DNA of 64,000 nucleotides from Calamus simplicifolius (lineage: Eukaryota; Streptophyta; Magnoliopsida; Arecales; Arecaceae). Location: the NCBI GenBank assembly GCA_900491605.1, contig UESW01004423.1, positions 1,310,121 through 1,374,120 on the forward strand, given 5' to 3'. Shown here one piece after another: positions 21,175 to 31,379 of this stretch. The translations under genes were made by a program, and so were the position numbers. The notes below the pieces were generated by a model. The model was not told the origin of the DNA and searched no databases. It was given only the letters and a program-made list of their open reading frames with translations. Numbering within the stretch: the first letter of the stretch is position 1; each line of letters starts with the position of its first letter.

Positions 21175-24071
21175 ATGGAGCAGAAGAACAACGATCAATC
21201 CCTGAGAGACGCCGTGAGAGATGCTATGCAAGACGCCATGCGAGACCAGCACCAGGTGATGCAACAGATGATGCAAACCATGCAGGCGATGATGGCGCGG
21301 CTGGAGGTGCAAATCGTGCCCAACCCCTTCGAGTGGAGGAGCGTGATGAAATTGATGGAGGTAGGGAGAGGGGTTTCGAAAATCTGGAGGCACCACCAAT
21401 TCGAAGAGGGCAACAGAGGCCTGATGTTGGACTTCCAAGGTATGTCGATCAACCTCCCTATTTCGAAAATCAGAATCGGTGGGAAGCAGGCTTCAGGGTC
21501 GAAATTCCAGAGTTTAAAGGAGGAATTAACCCAGACGAGTATGTTGATTGGACCCTTCAGGTCGATGATGTTTTTCGTCTGAAGGAGGTGCCCTTAGACA
21601 AGCAGGTACCGCTTGTCACAATTCGATTCAGAGATAGGGCTGCTGCTTGGTGGCATGCGCAGCACTATCGTAGATATATGGATGGGAGACCTCCATTAGC
21701 GTCATGGGCAGCGCTAAAGCAGGAGATGAACAGGGAGTTTTTGCCTCCGAACCATGAGCAGATTTTGTATTCGAAGTTGCATGGTTTGACGCAAGGTAGT
21801 CGGAGCGTCGAGGAGTACACAACTGAATTTTATCGATTGGTTGCACGAAATCGGTTGATTGAGGCTGAACCGAGATTGATAGCCATGTATCTTCATGGCT
21901 TGCGGCTGCCAATCCAAGATGCACTGGCTGTGCATCGAATTGATAGCGTAGGAGATGCGCATATGAGGGCTCAGGCAGTGGAAAAGAGCTTGATGAGAAA
22001 CAGGGGGTTTCAGAGCAGAGGGGGTTTTACTACGGGCCAGAGTTCAGGGCAGAATTCAGGGGGCAAATTTATGCCTCCAGTAGCGAGGCCGCAGGCATCA
22101 GTACCTCCAAGACCAACAGGGTCGAATGGAACCTCAGGTTCTCAGGCGAGAGTGGGCAGCAACAGGGCTAACATTCGGTGCCATCGGTGTCAGAATTTGG
22201 GGCACTATGCCAATGAATGCCCCAAGGCGCGAGCTCAGTTGTATATGGAGGATTATATGGAGGACGAAAATGGAGGAGAGTTCCCTGAGGATGAGGAATT
22301 TAATGATGAGCTGTGTGTTATTGATCCGGACCATATTCAAGGGGAGAGCTTGGTGATACGAAGAATGTGTCTGGCGCCGAGATCAGATGAAGATTGGCGT
22401 CGGCATGACATCTTCACAACGAAATGTTTTGTGGCTGGCAAAACATGTCGTGTTATCATAGACTCCGGCAGTTGGGAGAATGTGATAGCAGAGGAGGCTG
22501 TGAAGAAGCTGGGGTTGCAGACAGACCCTCACCCACATCCATATAAGCTCGGTTGGGTGAACCGAAATGCAGACATTCAGGTCAGCCGAAGGTGTAAGTT
22601 GTCACTGTGTTTTGGTCCTCATTTCGAGACAACTATTGAGGCGGATGTTGTTCCAATGGATGCTACTCACATCATACTGGGGCGTCCGTGGCAGTTTGAT
22701 AACAGGGCAGTGTACAACGGGTACACCCACAGTTATATGCTGCGTCCAGATGGGAGGAAAGTTATTTTGAAGCCGCTTCAGGAAGTGAGTGGACAGAATA
22801 CAGTAATTTGTTTACCAAGCACAGAATTCGATGCGAGTTTGGATGGAGAGGATGTTTGTTTTGCTTTGGTGAGCAAGTCAGGAGACTTCGGCGTGGAAGA
22901 GGAGCAAAGGCCAAATATGATTCCTGAGGAGTTGGTGTCTATCTTGGAGGAATTCCGAGATGTTGTATCAAAGGAGCTACCGGCTGGATTACCACCTCTC
23001 CGAGATATTCAGCACGGCATTGACCTTATTCCGGGCTCAGTGTTGCCGAATAAGGCTCATTATCGGATGACACCGCAACAGCATGAGGAATTGAGGAGGC
23101 AGGTCCAAGAACTTTTGGACAAGGGGTTCGTACGGGAGAGCATTAGCCCGTGCGCGGTGCCAGCCCTTTTGGTACCGAAGAAGGATGGTACGTGGCGCAT
23201 GTGTGTCGACAGCCGCGCGGTTAACAAAATTACTGTGAAGTACAGGTTCCCGATACCGAGGTTGGACGACATGCTTGATCAGTTGAGTGGTGCTAAGGTC
23301 TTCACGAAGATTGATTTGAAGAGTGGGTACCATCAGATAAGGATGAAGCCTGGAGACGAATGGAAGACAGCCTTCAAGACTAAGGAAGGGCTGTATGAAT
23401 GGTTGGTAATGCCATTCGGGTTGTCAAACGCGCCGAGCACGTTCATGCGCGTAATGAACCAGGTTTTACGTCCATTTCTTAGCTCATTTGTGGTTGTCTA
23501 CTTTGATGATATTTTGATATACAGCAGGACAGCCGAAGAGCATGTGGGCCATGTGGCACAGGTTTTGTCAGTGTTACGTGAGAACCAGTTAGTTGCTAAC
23601 CCAGAGAAGTGCATTTGGATGGTTGGGAGACTAATTTTTCTGGGGTACGTTGTGACTGGAGAGGGGATTCTCCCAGATAGGAATAAGGTGCATGCAATTG
23701 TGGAATGGCCAGTACCTTCAACCTTGACAGAATTGAGATCCTTTTTGGGTCTTGCAGGGTTTTATCGCAGGTTTGTCAAGGGGTATAGTGAGCTGGCTGC
23801 ACCTTTAACGGAATTGTTGAAGGGAGCCAGATTCGGGTGGAATGATGCCGCACAGGAGGCATTTGATGGGCTGAAAGTCAGATTGACCGAAGCTCCTTTA
23901 TTGGTTCTTCCTGATTTTGATAGAGTTTTTGAGGTGGATTGTGATGCTTCGAAGACTGGAATTGGGGCAGTGCTTAACCAGGAAGGAAGACCAGTCGCAT
24001 ACTTCAGTGAGAAGCTGGAGGAGCTAAACTGGCTTATTCGGTTTATGATCTGGAATTGTACGCCATTGTGA
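21175..24071 (+). CDS. Gag, protease, reverse transcriptase and RNase H start of the CRM-like element
   Basis: Gag starts at ATG 21175 with a Gln/Met-rich helix. A frame change near 21330 moves into the 912-codon frame that runs from 21333. In that frame, the gag core is at residues about 60-220 (DRAAAWWHAQHYRR). A CCHC knuckle CHRCQNLGHYANEC is at 283-296. The protease Asp is at 377 (IIDSGSWENV). Reverse transcriptase follows at about 560-800, with the catalytic YFDD at 723-726 and WRMCVDSRAVNK upstream. RNase H begins with Asp 869 (VDCDASKTGIGAVL). The frame is lost at about 24033, where one G appears to be missing, and continues in the next entry. Catalytic residues are intact. Confidence 0.85.
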
Positions 24072-25516
24072 GATCCTTGCAGCATTGGCGCCACTACTTG
24101 ATTCAGCGGGAGTTTGTACTGTATTCAGACCATCAGGCGCTGAAGTTCTTACAGGGTCAGCATAAACTGAGTTCAAGGCATGCGAAGTGGGTGAGTGCCT
24201 TGCAGGAATACACTTTCAGCATCAAGCACAAGTCTGGTACGTTGAATAGAGTGGCTGATGCTTTGAGTAGGCGGAGCTTGTTGATTGGCGCTATGCATGT
24301 GTACACTCTCGGCTTTGAGAGTGTAAGGGAGGACATTCGTGTGGATGAGCACTTCAAGGAGATTTTGGCCAAAATTGAGGCGGGGGAGCGAACTGATTTC
24401 GTTCTCCATGATGGATATTTGTTTCGAGGTAACTGCTTATGTGTTCCTGATACGTCTCTTCGTGTGTTGATCATCCAGGAACTGCATAACCAGGGTCACT
24501 TCGGAAGGGATAAAACAGCCTGGTTGATTCGGCAGCGGTTTTATTGGCCTGGTCTTGACCGAGATGTCAAGGCTTTTGTGAAGAGGTGCAGGTTGTGTCA
24601 AGAGTCGAAGGGGACAGACACGAACCAAGGTATGTACACGCCTTTACCTATCCCAGAGGCACCATGGCGAGATGTTTCTATGGACTTTGTTGTAGGATTG
24701 CCGCGGACAGCAAGGGGACTGGATTCGATTATGGTGATTGTGGATCGGTTCAGTAAGGTGGCGTGTTTCTTGCCATGCAAAACCACTTTTGATGCGTCAA
24801 AGGTTGCTGACTTATATTTTGCTTCAGTGGTTCGGCATTTTGGTATACCGGCATCCATAGTGTCAGACAGGGACAGCAAGTTTATGGGACACTTCTGGCG
24901 AGAGCTGTGGAAGAAGTTGGGCACAAAGTTGAAATTCAGCAGTCCTTATCATCCTCAGACGGATGGACAGACTGAAGTTGTCAACCGTAGCTTGGGTAAT
25001 CTGTTGCGGGCAAATGTGCATGAATTCAGGAGCTGGGATTTGTGTTTGCCGAAGATTGAGTTTGAGTTCAACTCTTCAGTGAACCGTTCTACAGGGTTTG
25101 CTCCGTTTCAGATACTGTTTGGGTTCTTGCCAAGAGGTCCTTTGGATGTTCTGCCAGTTGAGTCGCCAGAGAAGGTGAGTCAGAAGGTCGAAGATAGAGT
25201 GTCTGACTTGCAGGAGATACATGCGACTGTTAGAGCCAAATTGGAGCAGACTTACGCCAAATACAAGGCGAAAGCTGATCAGCAGCGTCGGCAACAGTCC
25301 TTTGAAGTGGGCGATTTGGTATGGGTTTACTTACCGAGGGAGCGGTATCCACAGGGAGCTTTAACGAAGCTCAAGCCGAAGAAGATAGGTCCATGCCAGG
25401 TATTGGAGAAATTTGGTGACAATGCCTATCGGGTTGAGTTACCAGATGATGTCTTCATTTCGGATGTGTTCAACATTCGGCATCTGACCCCTTATGCAGG
25501 AGAGAATCGAGCTTGA
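24056..25516 (+). CDS. RNase H end and integrase of the CRM-like element
   Basis: This 486-codon frame continues RNase H (LYSDHQALKFL, VADALSRR). Integrase follows, with a zinc-binding HHCC at residues 144, 148, 178 and 181. The catalytic core has Asp 210 (VSMDFVVGLP), Asp 271 (IVSDRDSKF) and Glu 307 (QTEVVNRS), a D-60-D-35-E spacing normal for the family. The C-terminal part has GDLVWVYLPRERYP and KKIGPCQVLEKFGDNAYRV, and ends NIRHLTPYAGENRA at a TGA at 25514-25516. No chromodomain follows in frame. The apparent start at 24056 is not a real start; it is the frameshift point. Confidence 0.85.
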   Translation: MYAIVRSLQHWRHYLIQREFVLYSDHQALKFLQGQHKLSSRHAKWVSALQEYTFSIKHKSGTLNRVADALSRRSLLIGAMHVYTLGFESVREDIRVDEHFKEILAKIEAGERTDFVLHDGYLFRGNCLCVPDTSLRVLIIQELHNQGHFGRDKTAWLIRQRFYWPGLDRDVKAFVKRCRLCQESKGTDTNQGMYTPLPIPEAPWRDVSMDFVVGLPRTARGLDSIMVIVDRFSKVACFLPCKTTFDASKVADLYFASVVRHFGIPASIVSDRDSKFMGHFWRELWKKLGTKLKFSSPYHPQTDGQTEVVNRSLGNLLRANVHEFRSWDLCLPKIEFEFNSSVNRSTGFAPFQILFGFLPRGPLDVLPVESPEKVSQKVEDRVSDLQEIHATVRAKLEQTYAKYKAKADQQRRQQSFEVGDLVWVYLPRERYPQGALTKLKPKKIGPCQVLEKFGDNAYRVELPDDVFISDVFNIRHLTPYAGENRA

Positions 25517-25698
25517 GGTCAAGCTTTTCAGAGGAAGGGGAGAGTGATGAGGACATCAGTTCGGACCAGAGTTCGGGTCAGTCGAACCAGTCCTTGGATG
25601 TTCCTGTACCAGCATCCCAGAGTCAGCAGGCCACGTCAGGGAAGACCACACCAGATAATCTACGAAGGTCCAAGAGGTTGCAGAACAAACGGGCTTGA
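25513..25698 (+). pseudogene. C-terminal tail frame entering the 3' LTR
   Basis: Beginning at the integrase stop in the +1 frame, 61 codons read through the PPT and 153 bp into the 3' LTR. The peptide has an acidic start (EEGESDEDISSDQSS) and a basic end (NLRRSKRLQNKR). Pol tails that extend into the 3' LTR are known in the CRM clade, where they are thought to help target centromeric chromatin. Here a TGA or one-base shift separates tail from integrase. Function is inferred. Confidence 0.5.
25530..25544 (+). promoter_or_regulatory. Polypurine tract, CRM-like element
   Basis: agaggaaggggagag directly before the 3' LTR start TGATGAGG. Confidence 0.85.
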
Positions 25699-26169
25699 AA
25701 TTTTCTGTGTCGGACTGGGCCCAAACTTGGCTGGTCACATGGAAACGGGCTGCTGATTCAAAGTCATTGCCGTTGGCATGAGCTGCTGTGGATTTTGGCC
25801 ATCCTGATAGGAGTTTTGGGCCTGTTTTCATTTTTAATGGCATAGTTGTAATTTTTAACTAAACTTATGATGTTAGGGTTTTATCTCTTTTATTTAGGTT
25901 GGTTTTGGGCGGCCGTCAGAGGCAGAGAAGAAAGATGCTTTTAGATTTCCTTTTTTTTCTCTTGAATGGAGATGAATGTTTTCTTTTTTTTGATTCAAAA
26001 CAATTGAATTGAAAATTCAATTGCTCTTCCTTTAAATTTCGGATTGTGAGTGATCAAAATTCAAAATTTTCCCTTTTCTTGTCAAGATTCGAACCAAACC
26101 TGGACGAATTCTTTTCTCGCAGATTAGATTGTTCTTGAGTTGCAGGCGTTTTGAATATCGCCCTGCATC
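25545..26169 (+). mobile_element. 3' LTR of the CRM-like element
   Basis: 625 bp, nearly identical to 20453-21056. It ends CTGCATC, one A shorter than the 5' copy, and is followed by the target duplication ggccc and the continuing 49-bp array. Confidence 0.85.
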
Positions 26170-27455
26170 GGCCCCTAGCCGGCCCTCGGGCTGGTCTTGG
26201 GCGGCCACAAGTATGTTAGGCCCCTAGCCGGCCCTCGGACTGGACCTAGACAACCACAGCCATGTTAGGCCCCTAGTCGGCCCTCGGGCTGGACCTGGGC
26301 GGCCACAATTATGTTAGGCCCCTAGCCAGCCCTCGGGCTGGACCTAGGTGGCTAAAAGTATGTTAGGCCCCTAGCCGGCCCTCGAGTTGGACCTGGGCAG
26401 CCACAGCTTTGTTAGGCCCCTAGCCTGCCCTCAGGCTGGTCTTAGGCGGCCACAAGTATGTTAGGCCCTTAGCCATTCCTCGGGCTGGACCTAGGCGGCC
26501 AAAAGTATGGTAGGACCCTAGCCAGCCCTTGGGTTGGACCTAGGCGGCCACAAGTATGTTAGGCCCTTAGTCGGCCCTCGGGCTGGACCTGGGCAACCAC
26601 AGCTATGTTAGGCCCCTAGCCGGCCCTCGGGCTAGACCTGAGCGACCACAAGTATGTTAGTCCCCTAACCGACCCTCGGGCTGGACCTAGGCAGCCACAG
26701 CTATGTTAGGCCCCTAGCCGACCCTCGGGCTGGTCTTGGGCAGCCACAAGTATGTTAGGCCCCTAGCTAGCCCTCGGGCTTGACCTAGGGGCCACAAGTG
26801 TTTTAGGCCCCTAGCCGGCCCTCGGGCTGGTCTTGAGCGGCCACAAGTATGTTAGGCCCCTAGCCAGCCCTCGGGCTGGACCTAGGTGGCCACAAGTATG
26901 TTAGGCCCCTAGCCGGCCCTTGGGCTGGTCCTAGGCGGCCACAAGTATATTAGGCCCCTAGCAGGCCCTCGGGCTGGTCCTAGGCGGCCACAGCTATGTT
27001 AGGCCCCTAGCCAGCCCTCGGGCTAGTCCAAGGTGGCCACAAGTATGTTAGGCCCCTAACCGGCCCTCGGGTTGGTCCTAGGCGGACACAAGTATGTTAG
27101 TTCCCTAGCCGGCCACAGGTATGTTAGGCCCCTAGCCGGCCCTTGGGCTGGACCTAGGCGGCCACAAGTATGTTAGGCCCCTAGCCGGCACTCGGACTGG
27201 ACCCAGGCAACCACAGCTATGTTAGGCCCCTAGCTGGCCCTCGGGCTGGTCTTGGGCGGCCACAAGTATGTTAGGCCCCTAGCCGGCCCTCGGGCTAGTC
27301 CTAGGCGGCCACAGCTATGTTAGGCCTCTAGCCGGCCCTCGGGCTGGACCTAGGCGGCCACAAGTATGTTAAGCCCCTGCTGGCCCTCGGGCTGGTCCTG
27401 GGTGGCCACAGCTATGTTAAGGCCCCTAACCGGCCCTCGGGTTGGCTTCGAATGG
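26170..27455 (+). repeat. 49-bp tandem array, right part
   Basis: About 26 units. The word gttagg recurs at 26215, 26264 and 26313, an exact 49-bp step. Variable positions include tggacctagg versus tggtcttggg, and acaagtat versus acagctat. The array decays towards 27450. Confidence 0.9.
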
Positions 27456-27870
27456 CCTCAACATCTAACCCAAAATGGGCACGGGCGCCCTGGGCCAGCA
27501 CAAGAAACTCCTGAAGGTTTAAACTTGGGATTCTAGGCGACCCCGAGTCAAACCCCCAGATCGGCACACGAAACCCTGAGGTGGTTCAAATCCTGTGGTC
27601 TCAGGGGCCCCGAGCCTAAGCCCGAGGCCAGCTCGATACTTACGCCCGACTTTGCGTCGGCACCAGAACCCGAGGCCAGCTCAGCACCTAATGACACCTC
27701 CGAAAGCGTCATCAGCTTTGTCTTTGCCTCAGCGGCTAGTTAACGAGCATCCTCTCAAAAATTAGTGTATGCTGCTTTAAGAGGTGGGCACAAGGTAATC
27801 AATTTACTCCTAACATCGCTTGAAAAGTTCTACACCCCTTCAGCTTGGCTAGTGCAGGACCTACAAGCTC
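27456..27870 (+). other. 3' untranslated part of the second Tat element
   Basis: Non-repetitive sequence between array and PPT, with short related phrases (gaggccagctcgatactt, gaggccagctcagcaccta). No ORF of interest. Confidence 0.5.
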
Positions 27871-27889
27871 AAGGAGTATGGGGGGCATC
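27871..27889 (+). promoter_or_regulatory. Polypurine tract, second Tat element
   Basis: aaggagtatggggggcatc immediately before TGATGGGG. It ends in GCATC, like the PPT of the first Tat element. Confidence 0.7.
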
Positions 27890-29418
27890 TGATGGGGCCA
27901 ATTAATGGGCCCATTGGCTATAAAAACAATAATTTTCAAACAATTTTTCTAAGCGGCCATCTTTGGCGGACTTCCTAAGCGGCTTAGTTCCTAGGCAGCC
28001 TCACTGGCCTACCGAGTTTTCTCTTCAAGGATGCAATGGGCATTTAATTCCGTCTGCGGCTTTGCTCCATGTTGCAACAAGCATCCGTCATAATGAAGAG
28101 AGAGAACAAGAGAGAAAAAGAGCCACGTGACTTGCATGGGTTTTCCCAAGGATCGCCTTTTATCATTAATGTCCAATAGGCAAATCAATGGGCGACATTT
28201 AATGGTGCAGACATGGAAGGAAATCCTAGGTGGCCTTTCATCCTAGATGGCCCCCGACACTCCTATGACGGCGGCCAAGAGCAGCCTAGACGGCTCTCGA
28301 GCAATCCCAGACGGCCCCCGATACTCCCATGACGGCGGCCAAGAGCAATTCTAGACGGCCCCGAGCAATCCTAAGCGGCCTCACCGGACTCAGGTCCCAC
28401 AGATGCCTTCCCGGTTTTAGCCAGCAACGGCCTCATGGAGTAGAGGCCCTAGGCGGCCACCAGCATCCCTAGGCGGCCTACTTCTCCCTGCCAGCAAGCT
28501 CCTCCCAGCCGGCCATCCACGGTGGCCCCTCGCCCAACGGCCGCAACCTTCCACGGACCTTCCGACTCTACACGCCAGGTAGAGGGTATGGTCTCCATGA
28601 CTCACCAGGGGCCGGGTCCAGGCAATAGAATTGGATGAAGGGGAGATATAGCTTCTCCACATGTCAAGTGGCATATGCATGAGCCAAAGGCATCCTTGAG
28701 TAGCCTATGGGTCCGAGGGTACTATTAGCCTTTATTTAATTCAAGAAGGGACTCATGGAGACTAACAAGGACTCTGGCCATTAAATAATATTCAAGATCA
28801 ATGTACCAGAAAAGACCAGCTGTGCACACTCGATTTACGGATGAAATCATGACTTGCATGAGGTAGGACGATGCTTTTAGCTCTGACATATCACTAAAAG
28901 ACAACGCCTGCAGCTCTGATATGCCACTAAGAAGAAGTATCTTCATAAAAGCTTCGATAGGTGGCAGCACCTCAGGTCTCACAGATATCAATCCTGACAT
29001 TTTATCTACCAAAAGTCCTCAATCATCATGACACCCCTAACCACTCAAATCAGATAAGCCCCAAAAGTCATGGTCCATCATGAGGCCTCACGTGGCTTAT
29101 TTCCACTAGATGACAAAGATCCAAGCCTCTCAAGCAAAAGACAAGGTCCAAAGATAAATAAAAGGGATAAGAGGAACCTCCGACCAGGTAACTCCAGAAA
29201 CTCAACACACTCATTCTGAGCCTCTCGCTCTTTTTCTTTCGAGCTTTCTCAAGCTCATAGTTGTTGCCCAGAGCACTAAATTGAGCGTCGGAGGGTTCTC
29301 GTCGGAATATCCGGCCGTGGGACTTCTTGCAGGCTTTGAAGACAAAAGAAGGGCCCCGATATTTCTATGGAGGAATGGCCGACGCTCAAGGACGCCAGTT
29401 TAAAGTGATTGGGCATCA
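27890..29418 (+). mobile_element. 3' LTR of the second Tat-type element
   Basis: About 1529 bp, TGATGGGGCC...GGGCATCA. It has an A/T promoter-like word gataaataaaaggg near 29153. The R/U5 part begins with TTGAGCGTCGGAGGG (about 29281), which the first Tat LTR also has. Small frames within it (28417-29012) are not genes. No second copy of this LTR is in the window. Confidence 0.6.
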
Positions 29419-29507
29419 ACAGATCCAAATGCAATCATAAAATATTAAAATATAATAGATATTTTCACTGCAATAAATTTAGGAGGAGACATCACTAAAA
29501 AAAAAAA

Positions 29508-29655
29508 TTTAGACGCTTTCTAGCGTCGAAAAAATATGCTCGATGCTTTAAAAAGCATAGTAAAGAGGGAAGTGGAGAAAGTTTTTCTTGATGCTTTTTA
29601 AAGCGTCGGAAAGGAAAAATCTTTCTGATGCTAAAAAAGCATCGGGAAGTTTAAA
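29508..29655. repeat. Left subterminal palindromes of the CACTA-type element
   Basis: gacgctttctagcgtc, atgctttaaaaagcat, gatgctttttaaagcgtc and gatgctaaaaaagcatc follow each other. Each is a small inverted repeat built from GAYGCT and AGCRTC. Such motifs are where CACTA transposases bind in known systems. Confidence 0.6.
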
Positions 29656-30037
29656 TTTTTTTCAAAATTTTTCATGTTTCTTCTCGCCGGTTTCTTTCCC
29701 TCTCTCCCTCATTGAGCTATTTTTTTTTTCAAAATTTTTAGCCATGATCCGCCTCCCTCTCCTCTTCCTCCTCTTCTTCTTCCCCTCTTTCTTTTGCTCG
29801 TGCTATGATCTCTAAGTGACGACCGATGACCTCTCCATTCGAAGAAAAATAGCACTAGAGATTGAGAGAGGAAAAGAGGAACCTCATCATACCATGACAA
29901 GGATATAGCAAGCTTCAAGGTTTTCAGCACGACACACTGTTTCAAGAACCGGTGAGCGAAATCCGACCAATTCTTCGCTTGGACGGCGAGCGATTTCGTC
30001 GACGCCTTCGAAAGAACCAGAGGATGCAGTCCTAATC
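29656..30037. other. Body of the CACTA-type element, left of the copia insertion
   Basis: Pyrimidine-rich sequence with a 75-codon Phe/Leu-rich frame (29588-29815) that looks compositional. No family recognised. Confidence 0.35.
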
Positions 30038-30042
30038 CATTC

Positions 30043-30465
30043 TATTAGTAGAATTAATAGCTAGTCAAGGGAGCAGAAATGGTAGATTTCAAGGCTGATT
30101 TGGTGCTCAGAAATGGCAGATTCCAAGGCTAATTTGATGTGCAAAAATGACATATTTCATGTCTAATTTGGCGAGCCAAAGGACCAGTTAAGCGGAAGTT
30201 TTGAATTTAAATTTTGAAATTCAAATTGGCTAACTAAGGGCGCATCAAGGGAAGAATTATTTAGGTAGAAAATCAGCATCATTGCCATAAGTGTAGAGTA
30301 TATTGTATATATGCATAGAATTGATAGACATTTATTCTTACCTTACATAATCATGTGTATCTTATGTAATGGCTGATTTTTAGCCTTGTAATTAGTCCGA
30401 CAACTTTTATATAAAGTAAGCAACCCTCACAAGAAGGGTATTGAGAACAAAACCTAAATTTGACA
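30043..30465 (+). mobile_element. 5' LTR of the copia element (TA...CA ends)
   Basis: TATTAGTAG...AATTTGACA. A TATA box, tatataaag, is at 30408-30416, so transcripts would start near the end of the LTR. Confidence 0.85.
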
Positions 30466-30480
30466 TGGTATCAGAGCCAC
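30466..30480 (+). promoter_or_regulatory. Primer binding site of the copia element
   Basis: tggtatcagagccac directly abuts the LTR with no spacer; complementary to initiator tRNA-Met. Confidence 0.85.
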
Positions 30481-30614
30481 AAATTATTTTTGTGGTTTTC
30501 TCTTGGCTTGTTTGAATTCTTGATTTCTTGAGGGTTTCTTGGTGACCACAAATTATTTTCGTGGTTTTCTCTTGGCTTGTTTGAATTCTTGATTTCTTGA
30601 GGGTTTCTTGGTGA
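30477..30614 (+). repeat. 69-bp direct duplication in the copia leader
   Basis: Two adjacent copies (30477-30545 and 30546-30614), each starting ccacaaattatttt, differing at one base (tgtgg versus cgtgg). It lies between PBS and gag. The minus-strand frame 30407-30748 across it is not a gene. Confidence 0.9.
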
Positions 30615-30710
30615 CTGTCGGATCTTGTTTTTTTTTCTGTTGCTTGGTAGCTGTCGATAGATTCTGAAGAGTAACTGTTGTAATTTCTCTGCTCTATCAA
30701 TTTTTTTATT

Positions 30711-31268
30711 ATGTCTGGAGAAAATTCTATTATTCGCCTTAATGGCAAGAACTACACCAGCTGGGAATTCCAGTTCAGGATGTTTGTGAAAGGGAAGGAG
30801 TTATGGGGTCATTTGGATGGGTCTTCTAAGGCTCCAACTGATTCTAAGAAGCTTAGTTTATGGGAAAGCAAGGATGCTAAAATTGCTTCCTGGCTACTCA
30901 GCTCTGTTGAACCTCATATGGTCAATAATCTTCGTAGGTTCACTATTGTTAAGGAAATGTGGGATTACCTTCGGAAAATTTATTATCAAAATAATTCTGC
31001 CCGAAAGTTTCAATTGGAGTTAGACATTGTAAACTATCGCCAGGGGAATCTTTCTATTGAGCAATTTTATTCTGGTTTTATTAATTTATGGAGTGATTAT
31101 TCTGGATTGGTGCATTCTCAGGTTCCCAAAGAAGCTTTGGCAGCACTACAAGCGGTTCATTCTGAGAGCCAGCGGGATCAATTCTTGATGAAGCTCAGAC
31201 CTGAGTTTGAAAGTGCACGAGCTGGGTTAATCAATCGCACACCTGCCCCTCTTTGGAGGATTGCTTAG
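30711..31268 (+). CDS. Gag of the copia element
   Basis: ATG at 30711 with MSGENSIIRLNGKNYTSWEF. The domain continues with LWGHLDGSSKAP, IASWLLSSVEPHMVNNL, MWDYLRKIYYQNN and QRDQFLMKLRPEFESAR. This is the copia gag family that forms the particle. The frame stops at 31266-31268. Its knuckle region continues in other frames: HIAKYCSKKFCNYCKKEGHI near 31420 carries CX2CX4H, with LKDC after it. The gag-pol junction is therefore broken. Confidence 0.8.
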   Translation: MSGENSIIRLNGKNYTSWEFQFRMFVKGKELWGHLDGSSKAPTDSKKLSLWESKDAKIASWLLSSVEPHMVNNLRRFTIVKEMWDYLRKIYYQNNSARKFQLELDIVNYRQGNLSIEQFYSGFINLWSDYSGLVHSQVPKEALAALQAVHSESQRDQFLMKLRPEFESARAGLINRTPAPLWRIA

Positions 31269-31379
31269 GTGAACTCTTGCGTGAAGAACAGCATCTTGCC
31301 TCACAGCTTGGCCTTGATCAAAACACTGGTGGTTCTGAGATGGTTAATATGGCATACGCTGCTCAATGCAAAGGACGAT

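Larger units (their letters stand above)
20453..26169 (+). mobile_element. CRM-like Ty3/gypsy retrotransposon, nearly complete
   Basis: Both LTRs, PBS, gag-pol, PPT and a 5-bp target duplication (ggccc at 20448-20452 and 26170-26174) are present. The duplication falls exactly within one 49-bp array unit, and removing the element restores that unit. The coding region ends without a normal chromodomain, and a further frame runs across the PPT into the 3' LTR, as known for centromeric retrotransposons (CRM clade). LTRs differ by about seven or eight substitutions plus several indels by eye, which implies a fairly recent insertion. Clade assignment needs a reverse transcriptase tree. Confidence 0.8.
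19894..29418 (+). mobile_element. 3' remnant of a second Tat-type gypsy element
   Basis: Excluding the nested CRM-like element, it consists of a 49-bp tandem array, about 415 bp of other 3' sequence, a PPT and an LTR. Orientation follows from PPT then LTR on the plus strand. Tat identity rests on the LTR (TGAT...ATCA ends, PPT ending GCATC, and the shared TTGAGCGTCGGAGGG word with the first Tat LTR) and on the array sitting upstream of the 3' LTR. No gag-pol of this copy is visible. The left end is fused to the truncated SIRE-type element. Confidence 0.6.

Noticed and set aside
21115..21452. His/Leu-rich minus-strand frames opposite the CRM-like gag
   Set aside because: Shadow of the Gln/Met-rich gag N-terminus.
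29588..29945. Phe/Leu-rich plus frame and Arg/Gly-rich minus frame
   Set aside because: Pyrimidine-rich CACTA-type body; both strands open for compositional reasons.
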